Source: Limnochorda pilosa
GTDB lineage: Bacteria; Bacillota; Limnochordia; Limnochordales; Limnochordaceae
Reading direction: 5' to 3'
Assembly (NCBI RefSeq): GCF_001544015.1
Contig: NZ_AP014924.1
Span: forward strand, 3,100,001 to 3,164,000
DNA: 64,000 nucleotides
A program made the translations under genes and the position numbers. Shown here piece after piece: positions 27,758 through 36,607 of this stretch. Numbering within the stretch: position 1 is the first letter of the stretch; each line of letters begins with the position of its first letter. The notes beneath the pieces are model-generated. The model saw nothing but the letters and a program-made list of their open reading frames with translations. It was not told where the DNA came from and searched no databases.

Positions 27758-28474
27758 ATGGCACACCTCCACGGGCGCCCCGGCTGGGTTTCGTTGCCTG
27801 AGGCCGCCCAGACCGTCGGCACCAGCCTTCCGGCGTTGAGGTACCTCGCGCGCCGGCTGGCTCTCGTTCTCGGTGTGGCCCAGGACGATGGCGGGGACAC
27901 GTACCTGCCCGCGAGCCGCCTGCAGGACCTGCGGCGCGCGGTCTCGCTGCGGGCGCAAGGCTACGGCCCGGGCGAGATCGAGGCGTTCTTGGCCGCTCCT
28001 GGCGCCCATGCCTCCTACGACGCCGGCCTGATCGAGCCCGCCCCCGCGCTCGCGGCCGGCCGTGCCCAGCCCGAACCTGCGGGATCTCCCGGGCGCGCGC
28101 CCTTCCAGGCAGGCCCTGCCCCCGTGGACGAGCCTTCCCTTCCCTTCCCCAGCAGGCCGTCGCTGCGCACGCCGCCCGGCCGTCGTTCCCGCTCGCAGGC
28201 GCACGGGGCGCGTCACGAGCTTCCCTTCCCCAGCGAGGACGTGCGGCGTGAGTTGGAGGCGCTGCGGCGTGAGAACCAAGAGCTGCGGCAGAGGGTCGAG
28301 GATCTGGTGACGTGGCTGCAGGCCCGAGACGCCGCCGCGGCCCCGCTTCGGCCGCCGGCGGCTCAGGCCCCGGCGCAGCCCGAGGGGACCCAACTCACCC
28401 GCACCCCGTCGGGCAACCTGCGCCCGGCCGTGGTCCGCAGCTGGAACCCGCCCGCCCTCAACGGTCGCCACTGA
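27758..28474 (+). CDS. Small MerR-like helix-turn-helix protein with disordered middle and coiled coil
   Basis: The 238-residue protein starts with a winged/MerR-type helix-turn-helix (VSLPEAAQTVGTSLPALRYL, then VSLRAQGYGPGEIEAFL) spanning about 10-90. A long Pro/Ala/Arg-rich low-complexity stretch (about 95-165) follows. A coiled coil (VRRELEALRRENQELRQRV, about 167-190) and a basic tail end it. The layout resembles RacA- or MlrA-like DNA-binding proteins, but I cannot name it. The ATG lies after GGGGGG. It is the only plus-strand gene between 7592 and 61926 and converges on cheY with a 10-base gap. Confidence 0.6.
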   Translation: MAHLHGRPGWVSLPEAAQTVGTSLPALRYLARRLALVLGVAQDDGGDTYLPASRLQDLRRAVSLRAQGYGPGEIEAFLAAPGAHASYDAGLIEPAPALAAGRAQPEPAGSPGRAPFQAGPAPVDEPSLPFPSRPSLRTPPGRRSRSQAHGARHELPFPSEDVRRELEALRRENQELRQRVEDLVTWLQARDAAAAPLRPPAAQAPAQPEGTQLTRTPSGNLRPAVVRSWNPPALNGRH

Positions 28475-28484
28475 GCTTGAACGC

Positions 28485-28856
28485 TCAGTGCTGGTGGGCG
28501 TGCAGCTTCTCCACCGCTTCGACGACCCGCTCGGGTTGGAAGGGCTTCACCAGGTAGTCCTTGGCTCCGGCCGTGAGGGCTTCGATCACCATCGGTTTCT
28601 GGCCCATGGCGCTGCAGACGATGATCCGGGCGTTGGGGTCGATCTTCATGATCTCTCGGATGGCGGTGAGCCCATCCATCTCGGGCATGGTGATGTCCAT
28701 GGTGACCAGGTCCGGCCGCAGGCTCTGGTACTGCTCCACCGCCTCACGCCCGTTCCCCGCCTCGCCCACCACCTGGTAGCCGTGCCGTTCCAGGACGTTC
28801 CTCAGGGTGAGCCGCATGAAGGCGGTGTCGTCGGCAACCAAGACCCGATACGCCAC
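28485..28856 (-). CDS. cheY: Chemotaxis response regulator CheY
   Basis: This 123-residue single receiver domain carries the CheA signal to the flagellar switch. D9/D10, the phosphoacceptor D54 in DLVTMDITMPEMDG, the Thr/Ser switch in IVCSAMGQ and the Lys in YLVKPFQPERV are all present. The GTG start follows AGAAGGAGGAGG. It is the last gene of the switch/chemotaxis operon, right after cheA. Confidence 0.92.
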   Translation of the reverse strand: MAYRVLVADDTAFMRLTLRNVLERHGYQVVGEAGNGREAVEQYQSLRPDLVTMDITMPEMDGLTAIREIMKIDPNARIIVCSAMGQKPMVIEALTAGAKDYLVKPFQPERVVEAVEKLHAHQH

Positions 28857-28877
28857 GCTGGTCCTCCTCCTTCTCCC

Positions 28878-30983
28878 CTACCCCTCCAGCCACGTCTCCG
28901 GGTTGAGGATGACCGCCACTCGCCCGCTCCCCAGGACGGTCGCCCCGGCCACCTCCGGCAGAGCCCGCATGACCCGGCTCAGCGGCTTGATCACCACCTC
29001 CTGGTGGCCGACCACCTCGTCCACCAGGCAGCAGACGCTCCGCCCCGCCCGCTCCAGCACCAGGGCCAGACCCTCCATGGGCGGCTCGCCGTTGGACGCC
29101 CGCAGCCGGAGGCGCTCATCCAGGGCGATCACCGGCAGCACCGCGCCGCGCCAGTTGAGTACCGTCCCGGCCCGCATCCGGCGGATGTCCGCATCGCCGG
29201 TCCGCAGCACCTCTGAGACCACATCCATGGGCAGGGCGAGGGTCTCGCCAGCCACCTCCACCAGCAGGGCCTGAATGATGGCCAGGGTGAGAGGGAGCTC
29301 CAGCCGCACCCGGGTGCCCCGCCCGGGCTCCGAGGTCACCTGGAGGCCGCCGCCCGCGCCCTCCACCGCGGCCCGGACCACGTCCATCCCCACGCCCCGG
29401 CCCGAGACGTCGCTCACCTGCGCGGCGGTGGAGAAACCGGGGCGGAAGATCCAGTCCAGGGCCTGCCGGTCCGAGAGCTCGTCGACCTCCGCCTGGGTGA
29501 GCAACCCCCGCTCCACCAGCCGGCGGCGGATCGCAGCTGCGTCGATCCCGGCACCGTCGTCAGCCACCTCGATGACCACCCGGTTCCCCTCCTGCCGGGC
29601 GGCCACGGCCAGCCGGCCGGCAGCAGGCTTGCCGCGCCGGACCCGCTCGGCGGGTCGCTCGATGCCGTGGTCGATCGCGTTCCGTATCAGGTGGATGAGC
29701 GGGTCCGCGAGGGAGTGGATCAACGACCGGTCCAGCTCCGTCTCCTCGCCCTCCATCTCGAGCTCCACCTGCCGGCCCAGGCTCCGGGCCAGGTCGCGCA
29801 CCATGCGGGGAAAGCGCTGGAAGATGAAGCGGAGCGGAACCATGCGAAGGGCCATCACGCCGGCCTGGAGGTCCGTGGAGACCCGGTCGATCCCCTCCAC
29901 CACCTCCCGGGCCAGCCCGCTCTCCTCAGCCACGCTGAGGAGGCGGTTCCGCTGGATGACCAGCTCGCCCACCAGGTTCACGAGCTGATCCAGGCGTCCC
30001 ACGTCCACCCGGAGGGAGCGCTCGTTGAGGAAGGTGTCCCGCACCGCTCCAGGCTCTCGGGCGGCTCCCGGGCCTCCCTCGCGGGCCCCCACGGGCGGGG
30101 GCGCCGTCCCGTTCCCGTGCGCACGCGGGGCGGCCTCCGTCTCCGGGGGCGCCTCCACCCGGCGGGCGACGGCCTCGCGCACGTCGGCGACACCGTTCAC
30201 CCGGGCCGCCAGCGCCTCGGGCGGCTCCGAGGAGATCACCAGAAGCCGGAAGGTGTCGTCGAAGCGCTCCTCGTCCAGGGCCTGGGCCGGGGGCACCGAT
30301 TTCACGATCTCGCCCACCTGCTCCAGGTTCCGGAAGATCAGGAAGACCCGGACGGACTTCATCCGGCAGTCCGGGTGGAGGCGCACGAGCAGGTCCGTTG
30401 CACCCAGGCCCCGCCGCGCCGCCTCCCGCAGGATCTCTTCATCGTAGAGGTCCAGTTCGAGCGCGGGCCCATCCGGGCGGCCGGTGACGGCGCCCTCGGT
30501 CGCGCCGGCGGCCGGCTTGCGCCCCGCCAGACCGTTGGACGGCGGGGTCCTGGCGGCCTCGCTTGCTTGTTCCTGCGCGTCCCGGGCGACCAGCCCGGCG
30601 AAGCCCGAGCGGACGCGTGCCTCCAGGTCGCCCAATTCCCGGGCTGCCCGCTCCATCTCCGTCCCGTCGCCCTGCTCGTTCGCCACCAGCCACGCTTCGA
30701 GCCCGTCGCAGCTGGAGAGGAGGAGGTCCAGGTCGTCGGGGGTGAGCCGCTCGCCCGTCTCCCGCAGGCGGCTGAAGAACTCCTCCATGGCATGCGTGAG
30801 CCCCACCACCGCCTGCTCGCCCAGGGTGGCGGCCATCCCCTTGAGGCTGTGGGCGGCCCGGAAGAGCTCGTCCACCACCTGAGGGTCGGTGCCGGCGTCC
30901 AGCTGCAGGAGCCCCCGGTTGAGCAGGTCCAGGTACTCGTGGCTCTCGCTCAGGAAGAGCGCACGCTCCTCGCCAACGCTCAT
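28878..30983 (-). CDS. cheA: Chemotaxis histidine kinase CheA
   Basis: The 701-residue kinase has the standard CheA order. The HPt domain has the phosphorylated H45 in FRAAHSLKGMAATLG. A linker is followed by a CheY-binding P2 region near 180-290 (MKSVRVFLIFRNLEQVGEI). The dimerisation domain contains VDVGRLDQLVNLVGELVIQR. The ATPase domain has the N-box DPLIHLIRNAIDHG, the G-boxes VADDGAGID and GRGVGMDVVR. A C-terminal CheW-like domain ends in VLGSGRVAVILNPETW. The ATG at 30983 shares ATGA with the cheW stop. Confidence 0.94.
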   Translation of the reverse strand: MSVGEERALFLSESHEYLDLLNRGLLQLDAGTDPQVVDELFRAAHSLKGMAATLGEQAVVGLTHAMEEFFSRLRETGERLTPDDLDLLLSSCDGLEAWLVANEQGDGTEMERAARELGDLEARVRSGFAGLVARDAQEQASEAARTPPSNGLAGRKPAAGATEGAVTGRPDGPALELDLYDEEILREAARRGLGATDLLVRLHPDCRMKSVRVFLIFRNLEQVGEIVKSVPPAQALDEERFDDTFRLLVISSEPPEALAARVNGVADVREAVARRVEAPPETEAAPRAHGNGTAPPPVGAREGGPGAAREPGAVRDTFLNERSLRVDVGRLDQLVNLVGELVIQRNRLLSVAEESGLAREVVEGIDRVSTDLQAGVMALRMVPLRFIFQRFPRMVRDLARSLGRQVELEMEGEETELDRSLIHSLADPLIHLIRNAIDHGIERPAERVRRGKPAAGRLAVAARQEGNRVVIEVADDGAGIDAAAIRRRLVERGLLTQAEVDELSDRQALDWIFRPGFSTAAQVSDVSGRGVGMDVVRAAVEGAGGGLQVTSEPGRGTRVRLELPLTLAIIQALLVEVAGETLALPMDVVSEVLRTGDADIRRMRAGTVLNWRGAVLPVIALDERLRLRASNGEPPMEGLALVLERAGRSVCCLVDEVVGHQEVVIKPLSRVMRALPEVAGATVLGSGRVAVILNPETWLEG

Positions 30984-31501
30984 GCGCCCCGCTCTCCCTC
31001 CTGGGCGACGGCCTGAACGTGCTCTTCGGCCTCCTGGCGGGCCTGTTTCAGCGTCTCCAGGGAGACCTCCAGGTCCGCCTTCAGCAGCCGGGGCAGATCC
31101 ACGACCAGGATCAGCTCGTCCTCGACCCGTGCGATCCCCGTGAGGGGGGCCCGGGCCTCGTCGGACCACTGGCGGGGGGCGGCGTGGATCTGGCTCTGGT
31201 CGAGGGTGGAGACCTCCTGCACGTCGTCCACCTCGATGCCGATGGCCTCGCCCTCCAGCTCGCAGACCAGGACCCGGCTGTCGTGGTGTGGGTTTTCGGG
31301 CGCGCCCAGCTTCATGCGCAGGTCCACCACGGGCACGACCTCGCCCCGTAGGTTGGCCACGCCCCGCACGTAGGGGGGAGCCCCGGGAAGGCGGGTGAGC
31401 GGGGGAGTGCGGAGCACCTCGCGCACGTCCGTGACGCCCACCGCGAAGCGGTCGCCGCCCAGTTGAAAGATGACCACCTGGTTACCTGACTCGTCTGCCA
31501 C
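30980..31501 (-). CDS. cheW: Chemotaxis coupling protein CheW
   Basis: CheW links receptors to CheA. This 173-residue protein has the CheW fold (VVIFQLGGDRFAVGVTDVRE, RGVANLRGEVVPVVDLRMKL, GIARVEDELILVVDLPRLL). A helical C-terminal extension of about 25 residues (LEVSLETLKQARQEAEEHV) exceeds typical CheW. The GTG start follows TAGGGGGGG. It lies between fliY and cheA, so it is expressed with the flagellar switch. Confidence 0.92.
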   Translation of the reverse strand: MADESGNQVVIFQLGGDRFAVGVTDVREVLRTPPLTRLPGAPPYVRGVANLRGEVVPVVDLRMKLGAPENPHHDSRVLVCELEGEAIGIEVDDVQEVSTLDQSQIHAAPRQWSDEARAPLTGIARVEDELILVVDLPRLLKADLEVSLETLKQARQEAEEHVQAVAQEGERGA

Positions 31502-31513
31502 CGCTAACCCCCC

Positions 31514-32710
31514 CTAGCCAACAGACCGGACCCGCTGGGCGGCGTCCACGATCTCGGTGATGCGCACACCGTACCGCTCGCCGCCGATAACGACCACCTC
31601 GCCCCGGGCCACGGGCACGCCGTTGGCCAGGAGCTCGATGGGCTCGCCCTCCATGTGCTCCAGCTCCACCACGGACCCCGCACCCATCGAGAGGATCTCG
31701 GCGACGCTCAAGTGCGCCCGCCCCAGGCGGGCGCTGAGCTGGACGGGGATGTCGCGGATCAGGTCGATGCGCAGGTTGCCCAGGGCCTGGCCCTCCCGTC
31801 CCGGGAGGTGGGTGGGCTCGAAGGCCGGCCGCTCTCCGGCGTTCCCGGGCGGCGGGGCTGACCGGGCGGAGGCCACCGAAGCGGCTGCGGCCGGTCGGGC
31901 AGCGGGGCTCGCCGAGCCCGCCCCGGGCCGATCCGGAACCGGACCCTTCGCGGGCGCCAGCGCTTCCTTCGACGGGCCGGCCGCCTGCGCCGGCTGGGGC
32001 CCCGACGCCGCCTCCTCGACGCTGGCAAGGAGCTTGGACGCCAGGTCCTGGCCGAAGGTGAGCGGCATGACTTGGAAGAAGGACGTCTCGAAAAGGTCCT
32101 TCACGCTCATCTCGAACTCGACCACCACCATCGGCTCGGCGACCTCGACCAGGCTCTCCTTCTTCAGGTCCTTCCGCTTCACCACCGGCGGGGTGATGCC
32201 CACCGAGCTCCGGACCATCTCGGTCATGGCGGTGGCCGCGGAGCCCATCATCTGGTTCATGGCCTCGGCCAGCGCCGAAAGCTCGATCTCGTTGAGTTCG
32301 GGGCTGCTGGTGTCGGCTGCGTCGCCCAGCATGATGCCCGCCACGGCCTTGGCCTCAGACTCGCCCAGGAGGAAGAGGCTCTGCCCCACCAACCCGTCCT
32401 CGAAGTGGACCTCCACCGCCAGCATGGGGCGCTCCACGCTCTTGCGGAACCCCTCGCGGGAGTGGACCGAGAGGCGGGGCGCGGTGATGGTCACCTTGTG
32501 ACCAAGGATGCTGCTGAGCGCGGTCGCGGCGGATCCCATGCTTACCGTGGTGACCTCCGCCAGCGCGTCGGCCTCGTCGACGCCGAGCGGTCCTTCGGCC
32601 GCGGGCGACGTCGCCTCGGCGAACTCCTCCGGCAGCGGGTTAGGGCCGGCGTTGGACCCCAGGAGACGGTCGATCTCGTTCTGGGAGAGGAGGGGTTCCT
32701 CATCCGGCAT
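31514..32710 (-). CDS. fliY: Flagellar motor switch phosphatase FliY
   Basis: FliY is a FliN-type C-ring protein that also dephosphorylates CheY-P. The 398 residues start with the CheY-P-binding peptide EEPLLSQNEIDRLLGS. A CheC-like phosphatase domain (about 40-235) has two E-x3-N-type sites (LNEIELSALAEAMNQMMGSA is one). A Pro/Ala-rich linker (about 240-305) joins the FliN domain (LIRDIPVQLSARLGRAHLS, VVVIGGERYGVRITEIV). It overlaps fliM by 11 bases. Confidence 0.93.
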   Translation of the reverse strand: MPDEEPLLSQNEIDRLLGSNAGPNPLPEEFAEATSPAAEGPLGVDEADALAEVTTVSMGSAATALSSILGHKVTITAPRLSVHSREGFRKSVERPMLAVEVHFEDGLVGQSLFLLGESEAKAVAGIMLGDAADTSSPELNEIELSALAEAMNQMMGSAATAMTEMVRSSVGITPPVVKRKDLKKESLVEVAEPMVVVEFEMSVKDLFETSFFQVMPLTFGQDLASKLLASVEEAASGPQPAQAAGPSKEALAPAKGPVPDRPGAGSASPAARPAAAASVASARSAPPPGNAGERPAFEPTHLPGREGQALGNLRIDLIRDIPVQLSARLGRAHLSVAEILSMGAGSVVELEHMEGEPIELLANGVPVARGEVVVIGGERYGVRITEIVDAAQRVRSVG

Positions 32711-33683
32711 GTCTGCTCGCCCCCTGACGCGCCGGCCCCGTGATCAGGACGGCAGTATGGTTGCCCACACGCCCCGGTGTTCCCCGGAACTTGGTGCGGG
32801 TGCCCACCACGATCTCGATGGTGCCCTCCGGTCCCGTCTGGAGCGGCACCACGTCGCCGGCGGCCAGCTCCACCAGCTCGGCCAGGGTGACCTCGGCGCG
32901 GCCCAGGATCGCCTCGACCGGGGCCGTCACCTGTCCCAGGTGCCGGGCCCAGGCCGTCTGCTCCTTGGCCGTGGGCTGGCGGCGGCTCTTCAGCACGAAC
33001 TCGGCCGAAAGGTGGGAGAGGAGCTGGTCCAGGTCGTCGAAGGCCAGGCCGAGGCTGAGGTTCTCCGCCCGATCCTCCAGGCCGAGCTGAAAGGTGCCCA
33101 CCAGGGCCGTATCCTGGTCGTAGAGGAGGTTCAGGTAGACCGGGTTCGTCTCCACCCGGGAGAAGGCGACCTCGAGCGGAAGGAACTCCTTCCACGCCGC
33201 CTCCATGCGCCGCCCCATCTCGGCGAAGAGCTGGCGGCGCAGCACGGACATCTCCACGTCGGTCAGCTCCCGGTCTTCGCCCCGGTCGCCCGGGCCGCCG
33301 CAGAGGCGCTCGTAAAGGGCCAGGGTGACCCCCGGCTCCAGCTGCAGCACCATGCTGCCCTCCACCGGCTTCAGGGTGTAGACGGTGAGCACCGAGGGAT
33401 TGGGCAGCGACCGCCGGAACTCGCCGAAGGGAAGCTGCTGGAGGGCGGTGAGCTGGAGCTGCACCTCCTGGCGGGTGTGGGTGGCAAGAAAGCCCGCCAC
33501 CGACCGGCCCCAGGATTGCACCACCCGTTCCAGGGCCCGCATCTGCTCCCGCGAGATGCGATCGGCGCGCCGGAAGTCGTACCGCGTGACGCCCGCGAGG
33601 CTCTCTTCCTCTTCTTCCAGCTCCCCGGAGCGGAGCTGGTTGATCAGCGCGTCGATCTCATGCTGGGACAGGTTGCGCTCCAA
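32700..33683 (-). CDS. fliM: Flagellar motor switch protein FliM
   Basis: FliM is the C-ring subunit that binds CheY-P. The 327-residue protein begins with the conserved peptide NLSQHEIDALINQL. The middle domain (YDFRRADRISREQMRALERV, SVLTVYTLKPVEGSMVLQL) and a C-terminal SpoA domain (LGQVTAPVEAILGRAEVTL, LAAGDVVPLQTG) follow. A TTG start with AGGAGCGAGG upstream is most likely. FliM next to FliY is the Firmicutes arrangement. Confidence 0.93.
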   Translation of the reverse strand: MERNLSQHEIDALINQLRSGELEEEEESLAGVTRYDFRRADRISREQMRALERVVQSWGRSVAGFLATHTRQEVQLQLTALQQLPFGEFRRSLPNPSVLTVYTLKPVEGSMVLQLEPGVTLALYERLCGGPGDRGEDRELTDVEMSVLRRQLFAEMGRRMEAAWKEFLPLEVAFSRVETNPVYLNLLYDQDTALVGTFQLGLEDRAENLSLGLAFDDLDQLLSHLSAEFVLKSRRQPTAKEQTAWARHLGQVTAPVEAILGRAEVTLAELVELAAGDVVPLQTGPEGTIEIVVGTRTKFRGTPGRVGNHTAVLITGPARQGASRHAG

Positions 33684-33698
33684 TGGATCCTCGCTCCT

Positions 33699-34223
33699 TC
33701 AGCGGCGCTCGTCGAAGAACCGGGCCTTCGGCATGGGCACCCGGTAGGCGCCGGCCGCCTTCCGCTCGGCCTGGAGCACACCCGCCTGCTCCAGGAGCCG
33801 GCCCATGGCGGCCCGCAGCCGATCCTCACGCCCGCGGACGTCTTCCAGCAGGCGCCGGGCCAGGTCCCGGCTCTCGCGCACCAGCGCCCGGCCTTCGCTC
33901 AACCGGGGAGCGGCCTCCTCCTCGGCCCAGGCGGGGATCTCGCCCACCCGCAAGGTGAAGGCGTCAATCCCCCACAGGCGGCTGAGCTCGTCCTCCAGCT
34001 GCCGGGCTTCGCGGGCCAGCCCCTCCGCCTGGACCAGGTAGCGCTCCTGGCGCCGGAGGAGCTCCTCGAACCGGTCGAGGACCTCGAGGCGGGAGAGGTC
34101 TCCCTCCGCGTCGCCCTGGGCCAGCGCCTTCCGGTAGACGTCCCGCCGCTGGGCGTACAGGCCGATGAGCCTGTCCAGCAGCGGCACCCAGAGTTTGCGG
34201 GCGGGAACGGCGACGCCCATCAT
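33699..34223 (-). CDS. Coiled-coil protein of the flagellar operon, possible chaperone (FliT/FlgN position)
   Basis: This 174-residue, highly charged and almost entirely helical protein contains LSRLEVLDRFEELLRRQERY, EGLAREARQLEDELSRLWG and REDRLRAAMGRLLEQ. It overlaps the fliS stop by ATGA and lies before fliM. In Bacillus the gene after fliS is fliT, a small helical export chaperone. Position and helical composition make a FliT-like or FlgN-like role plausible, but the length is nearly double and I see no family motif. Confidence 0.55.
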   Translation of the reverse strand: MMGVAVPARKLWVPLLDRLIGLYAQRRDVYRKALAQGDAEGDLSRLEVLDRFEELLRRQERYLVQAEGLAREARQLEDELSRLWGIDAFTLRVGEIPAWAEEEAAPRLSEGRALVRESRDLARRLLEDVRGREDRLRAAMGRLLEQAGVLQAERKAAGAYRVPMPKARFFDERR

Positions 34224-34645
34224 CCGCCCGCCCTCTCATCCCGCGCCGGCTGGCCCTTGCCCTGGACGACGCCCTCGTACCATCCCTCCCGGAGCTCGCT
34301 CACCAGGTGGATGACCTCGTCGATGGGCTCCACCTTCTTGCCCACGTTCGCCTGGACCAGGCGCTGGTAGAGGTATCGATAGAGCTCGTGGAGGTTGGCG
34401 GCGATCTCGCCGCCGGCCGCCATGTCCAGCGAGCCGATGAGCTCGCTGATCACATCTTGAGCCCGGGTCAGGTCGTGGTGGGCCTTCTGCCGATCGCCCA
34501 CCTCGATGGCCCGGCGTGCGCTCCGCCCGAAGCGGATCGCCCCGTCATACAGCATGAGGATGAGTTGCTCCGGCGGAGCCGTTTCGATCTGGGTGCGGCG
34601 GTACGCCTGGTACCCCTCGGCCCCTGCCGTGATGCGGAAGCTCAT
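34220..34645 (-). CDS. fliS: Flagellin export chaperone FliS
   Basis: FliS binds flagellin in the cytoplasm before export. This 141-residue protein has the typical AYRRTQIETAPPEQLILMLYDGAI start and the helical bundle continuing ISELIGSLDMAAGGEIAANL and HELYRYLYQRLVQANV. It overlaps a winged-helix gene upstream (ATGA) and the coiled-coil gene downstream (ATGA). Confidence 0.93.
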   Translation of the reverse strand: MSFRITAGAEGYQAYRRTQIETAPPEQLILMLYDGAIRFGRSARRAIEVGDRQKAHHDLTRAQDVISELIGSLDMAAGGEIAANLHELYRYLYQRLVQANVGKKVEPIDEVIHLVSELREGWYEGVVQGKGQPARDERAGG

Positions 34646-34908
34646 GGACCCCCTCGCCCCTTCCGGTCCCTGTCGATGTAGTAACCTCCGCCGGGACCAC
34701 GGCGGACCCGCACGAGCCTGCGCCCCTTGAGGGTGAGCACCTGCTCCCTCACGTACGAGGGGGCGACGTTCAGCTCCCGCCCGATCTCCGACGACGTGAC
34801 CGGCCGGGCGTAACTCGACGCCCGCTGAGCCAACACCCGCAGGATCTCGTGGTGGATCCGCTTCAGGCTTCCGGACTCATCCCCCGCGAGGCGGGGCTCA
34901 GCCTGCAC
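34642..34908 (-). CDS. Small winged-helix protein inserted between fliD and fliS
   Basis: The 88-residue protein is one helix-turn-helix domain. RIHHEILRVLAQRA, ARPVTSSEIGRELNVAPSYV and REQVLTLKGRRLVRVRRG match a wing after a recognition helix, as in Rrf2- or GntR-type domains, and GGGYYIDRD follows. I set the start at the GTG at 34908, behind GGAGGCGGGGGGA; it overlaps the end of fliD by 11 bases. It lacks any ligand domain. A regulator at this place in the flagellar operon is not known to me. Confidence 0.6.
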   Translation of the reverse strand: MQAEPRLAGDESGSLKRIHHEILRVLAQRASSYARPVTSSEIGRELNVAPSYVREQVLTLKGRRLVRVRRGPGGGYYIDRDRKGRGGP

Positions 34909-36226
34909 TCCCCCCGCCTCCCGGAGCCAGCGCACTGATCTGTGCGAGCTGGCCGGCCAGGGCGTTCCCCTGGGCGTTCAGGGTGGCGAGCATCTGCTCC
35001 ATGCGAACGAACTGCGCCCGCAGGTTCGCCTCACGCAGGTCCAGCCGCATCTCGAGGCTGTCGATCTGCTCGTTGATATCGTCGATCATGCCCGTGTACA
35101 TGCTCTGGCGCGAAGAGATGAGCCCCGACGACTGGGTGTACTGCCCGATGAGCGACACCGCCCGGCGGGCGACGCCGTTGGCGCCATCAGCGGTTTGCTC
35201 TGCGGCAAAGAGCTTTTCGACCGCAGCAGGATCCTTGGAGAGCTGCTCGCGCAGCTTGGCCTCGTCAAGGGTGAGCTTGCCTTCACGGGTGGTGGTGATT
35301 CCGGCCAGTGCCAACTGGTCCAGCCCCGTCAGGCCGGTCACCCGGTCCGTGATCGAGGTGCGCACCCGGGAGACGAGCTGGACCAGGGCCGTGTCGCCCT
35401 GTAGCACCGCTTCCTTCGCGAGCTTCTCCTGTGCGAAGGTGTAGAAGCTGTTGTACTGGTCCACGAAGGCCTTGATCTTGGAGACGGGGGTGTCGACATC
35501 GGCCTTGACCTCAACAGTAACCGGCCCACCGCTAGCAACGAGATCGAGAGTGACACCCATGATCTTGCCAGTGACGGTATTGGAGGCACTTGTGACATCA
35601 ACACCATCGATGGTCAGGCTGGCATCATCGGCCGTAGCAATCCGGGTAGCGGTTGCCCCAGCGTTGTCCGCAACAGAGAAGTCGCTGGCCTTCCCGGTCT
35701 GCTCACCCTTCAGCACGAGCGTCCCCTCAATGACAGAAGCCTTCACACCGATGGCTTGGCCGTTAATCTTCTCCGCGAGGCTGTTCAGAGTATCCGTGGC
35801 AGTGTAATCAATGGTCTTGGTCGTGGTGGCGAACGTAAACGTCAACGTTCCGCCACTACCTAGCGAGTCGGTCCCGGAATTGACACCCGACTTCGTGAGG
35901 TTCCACTGAGCCGCAGTAGCCAAGCTAGTCACTTTCACCGAGTAGTTCCCCGATATCGCCCCAGCACCCGCGGTTGCCTTGACGATCTTCTCATCCGACG
36001 ACGTCGCGATCTTCGCATCAAATACTCCGCTCGCCAGCAAGTCCTTCAGCTTGCCCTCCAGGTTCGACAGCCGGGTGTTCACGTCGCGCCAGGCGGACTG
36101 CTGCTCCTCGAGGCGGCTGCGCCTCTGCTCCATGAGCGTGATGGGGCGCCGTTCGAGGGCCATGAGCTGCTGGATGAGCTGCTCGGTATCCAACCCGCTG
36201 ACCATTCCGCTGAAGTAGACAGACAC
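34898..36226 (-). CDS. fliD: Flagellar hook-associated protein 2 (filament cap)
   Basis: FliD caps the growing filament. The 442-residue protein starts SVYFSGMVSGLDTEQLIQQL and has the conserved N-terminal coiled region. The central domain (about 75-290) is variable and threonine/alanine/glycine-rich, with ITTTREGKLTLDEAKLREQL after it. The C-terminal coiled region (SGLISSRQSMYTGMIDDINE, RFVRMEQ-like) is conserved. GC drops inside the central domain (33 of 60 at 35581-35640) compared with the N-terminal codons (43 of 60 at 36061-36120). Confidence 0.94.
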   Translation of the reverse strand: MSVYFSGMVSGLDTEQLIQQLMALERRPITLMEQRRSRLEEQQSAWRDVNTRLSNLEGKLKDLLASGVFDAKIATSSDEKIVKATAGAGAISGNYSVKVTSLATAAQWNLTKSGVNSGTDSLGSGGTLTFTFATTTKTIDYTATDTLNSLAEKINGQAIGVKASVIEGTLVLKGEQTGKASDFSVADNAGATATRIATADDASLTIDGVDVTSASNTVTGKIMGVTLDLVASGGPVTVEVKADVDTPVSKIKAFVDQYNSFYTFAQEKLAKEAVLQGDTALVQLVSRVRTSITDRVTGLTGLDQLALAGITTTREGKLTLDEAKLREQLSKDPAAVEKLFAAEQTADGANGVARRAVSLIGQYTQSSGLISSRQSMYTGMIDDINEQIDSLEMRLDLREANLRAQFVRMEQMLATLNAQGNALAGQLAQISALAPGGGGSAG

Positions 36227-36280
36227 GGTGGAACCTCACCTCCACACAGGTGGCAGAACTCCGATCAGAGACGCGGAACC

Positions 36281-36607
36281 TCAAGCCCTCCGGTCGACGC
36301 GAATCCCCAGGTACTCCTGGATGCCGCGCATCACCTGGAGGATCTCCTCCGGCGGCACCTGACGGACCAACTCGCCGGTGAGCCCGTCGCGTATCTCGAC
36401 GACGATCCGGCCGGTGGACTCGTCCACCCGGTAGCGAAACTCCCTGAAGACCGGGATCGTCGTTTCCGTCCGTTGTTCTGACGGGGACGCGGCCCGCGGC
36501 TCCTTTCGCCGCGCTTCCTCCCACGAGATGGTCTCGCGGGGCCGCGCGCCCTCCGCCACCTGCCTCACGCCTTCCACGTGCCGGGTTGCAGTCGTACGTC
36601 CATCCAT
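36281..36607 (-). CDS. flaG: FlaG family protein
   Basis: This 108-residue protein has a disordered basic N-terminus and the FlaG core: FREFRYRVDESTGRIVVEI, RDGLTGELVRQVPPEEIL and MRGIQEYLGIRVD. FlaG influences filament length and lies before fliD in many bacteria. AGGTGAG precedes the ATG, and a sigma-D-like promoter lies about 50 bases upstream. Confidence 0.9.
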   Translation of the reverse strand: MDGRTTATRHVEGVRQVAEGARPRETISWEEARRKEPRAASPSEQRTETTIPVFREFRYRVDESTGRIVVEIRDGLTGELVRQVPPEEILQVMRGIQEYLGIRVDRRA

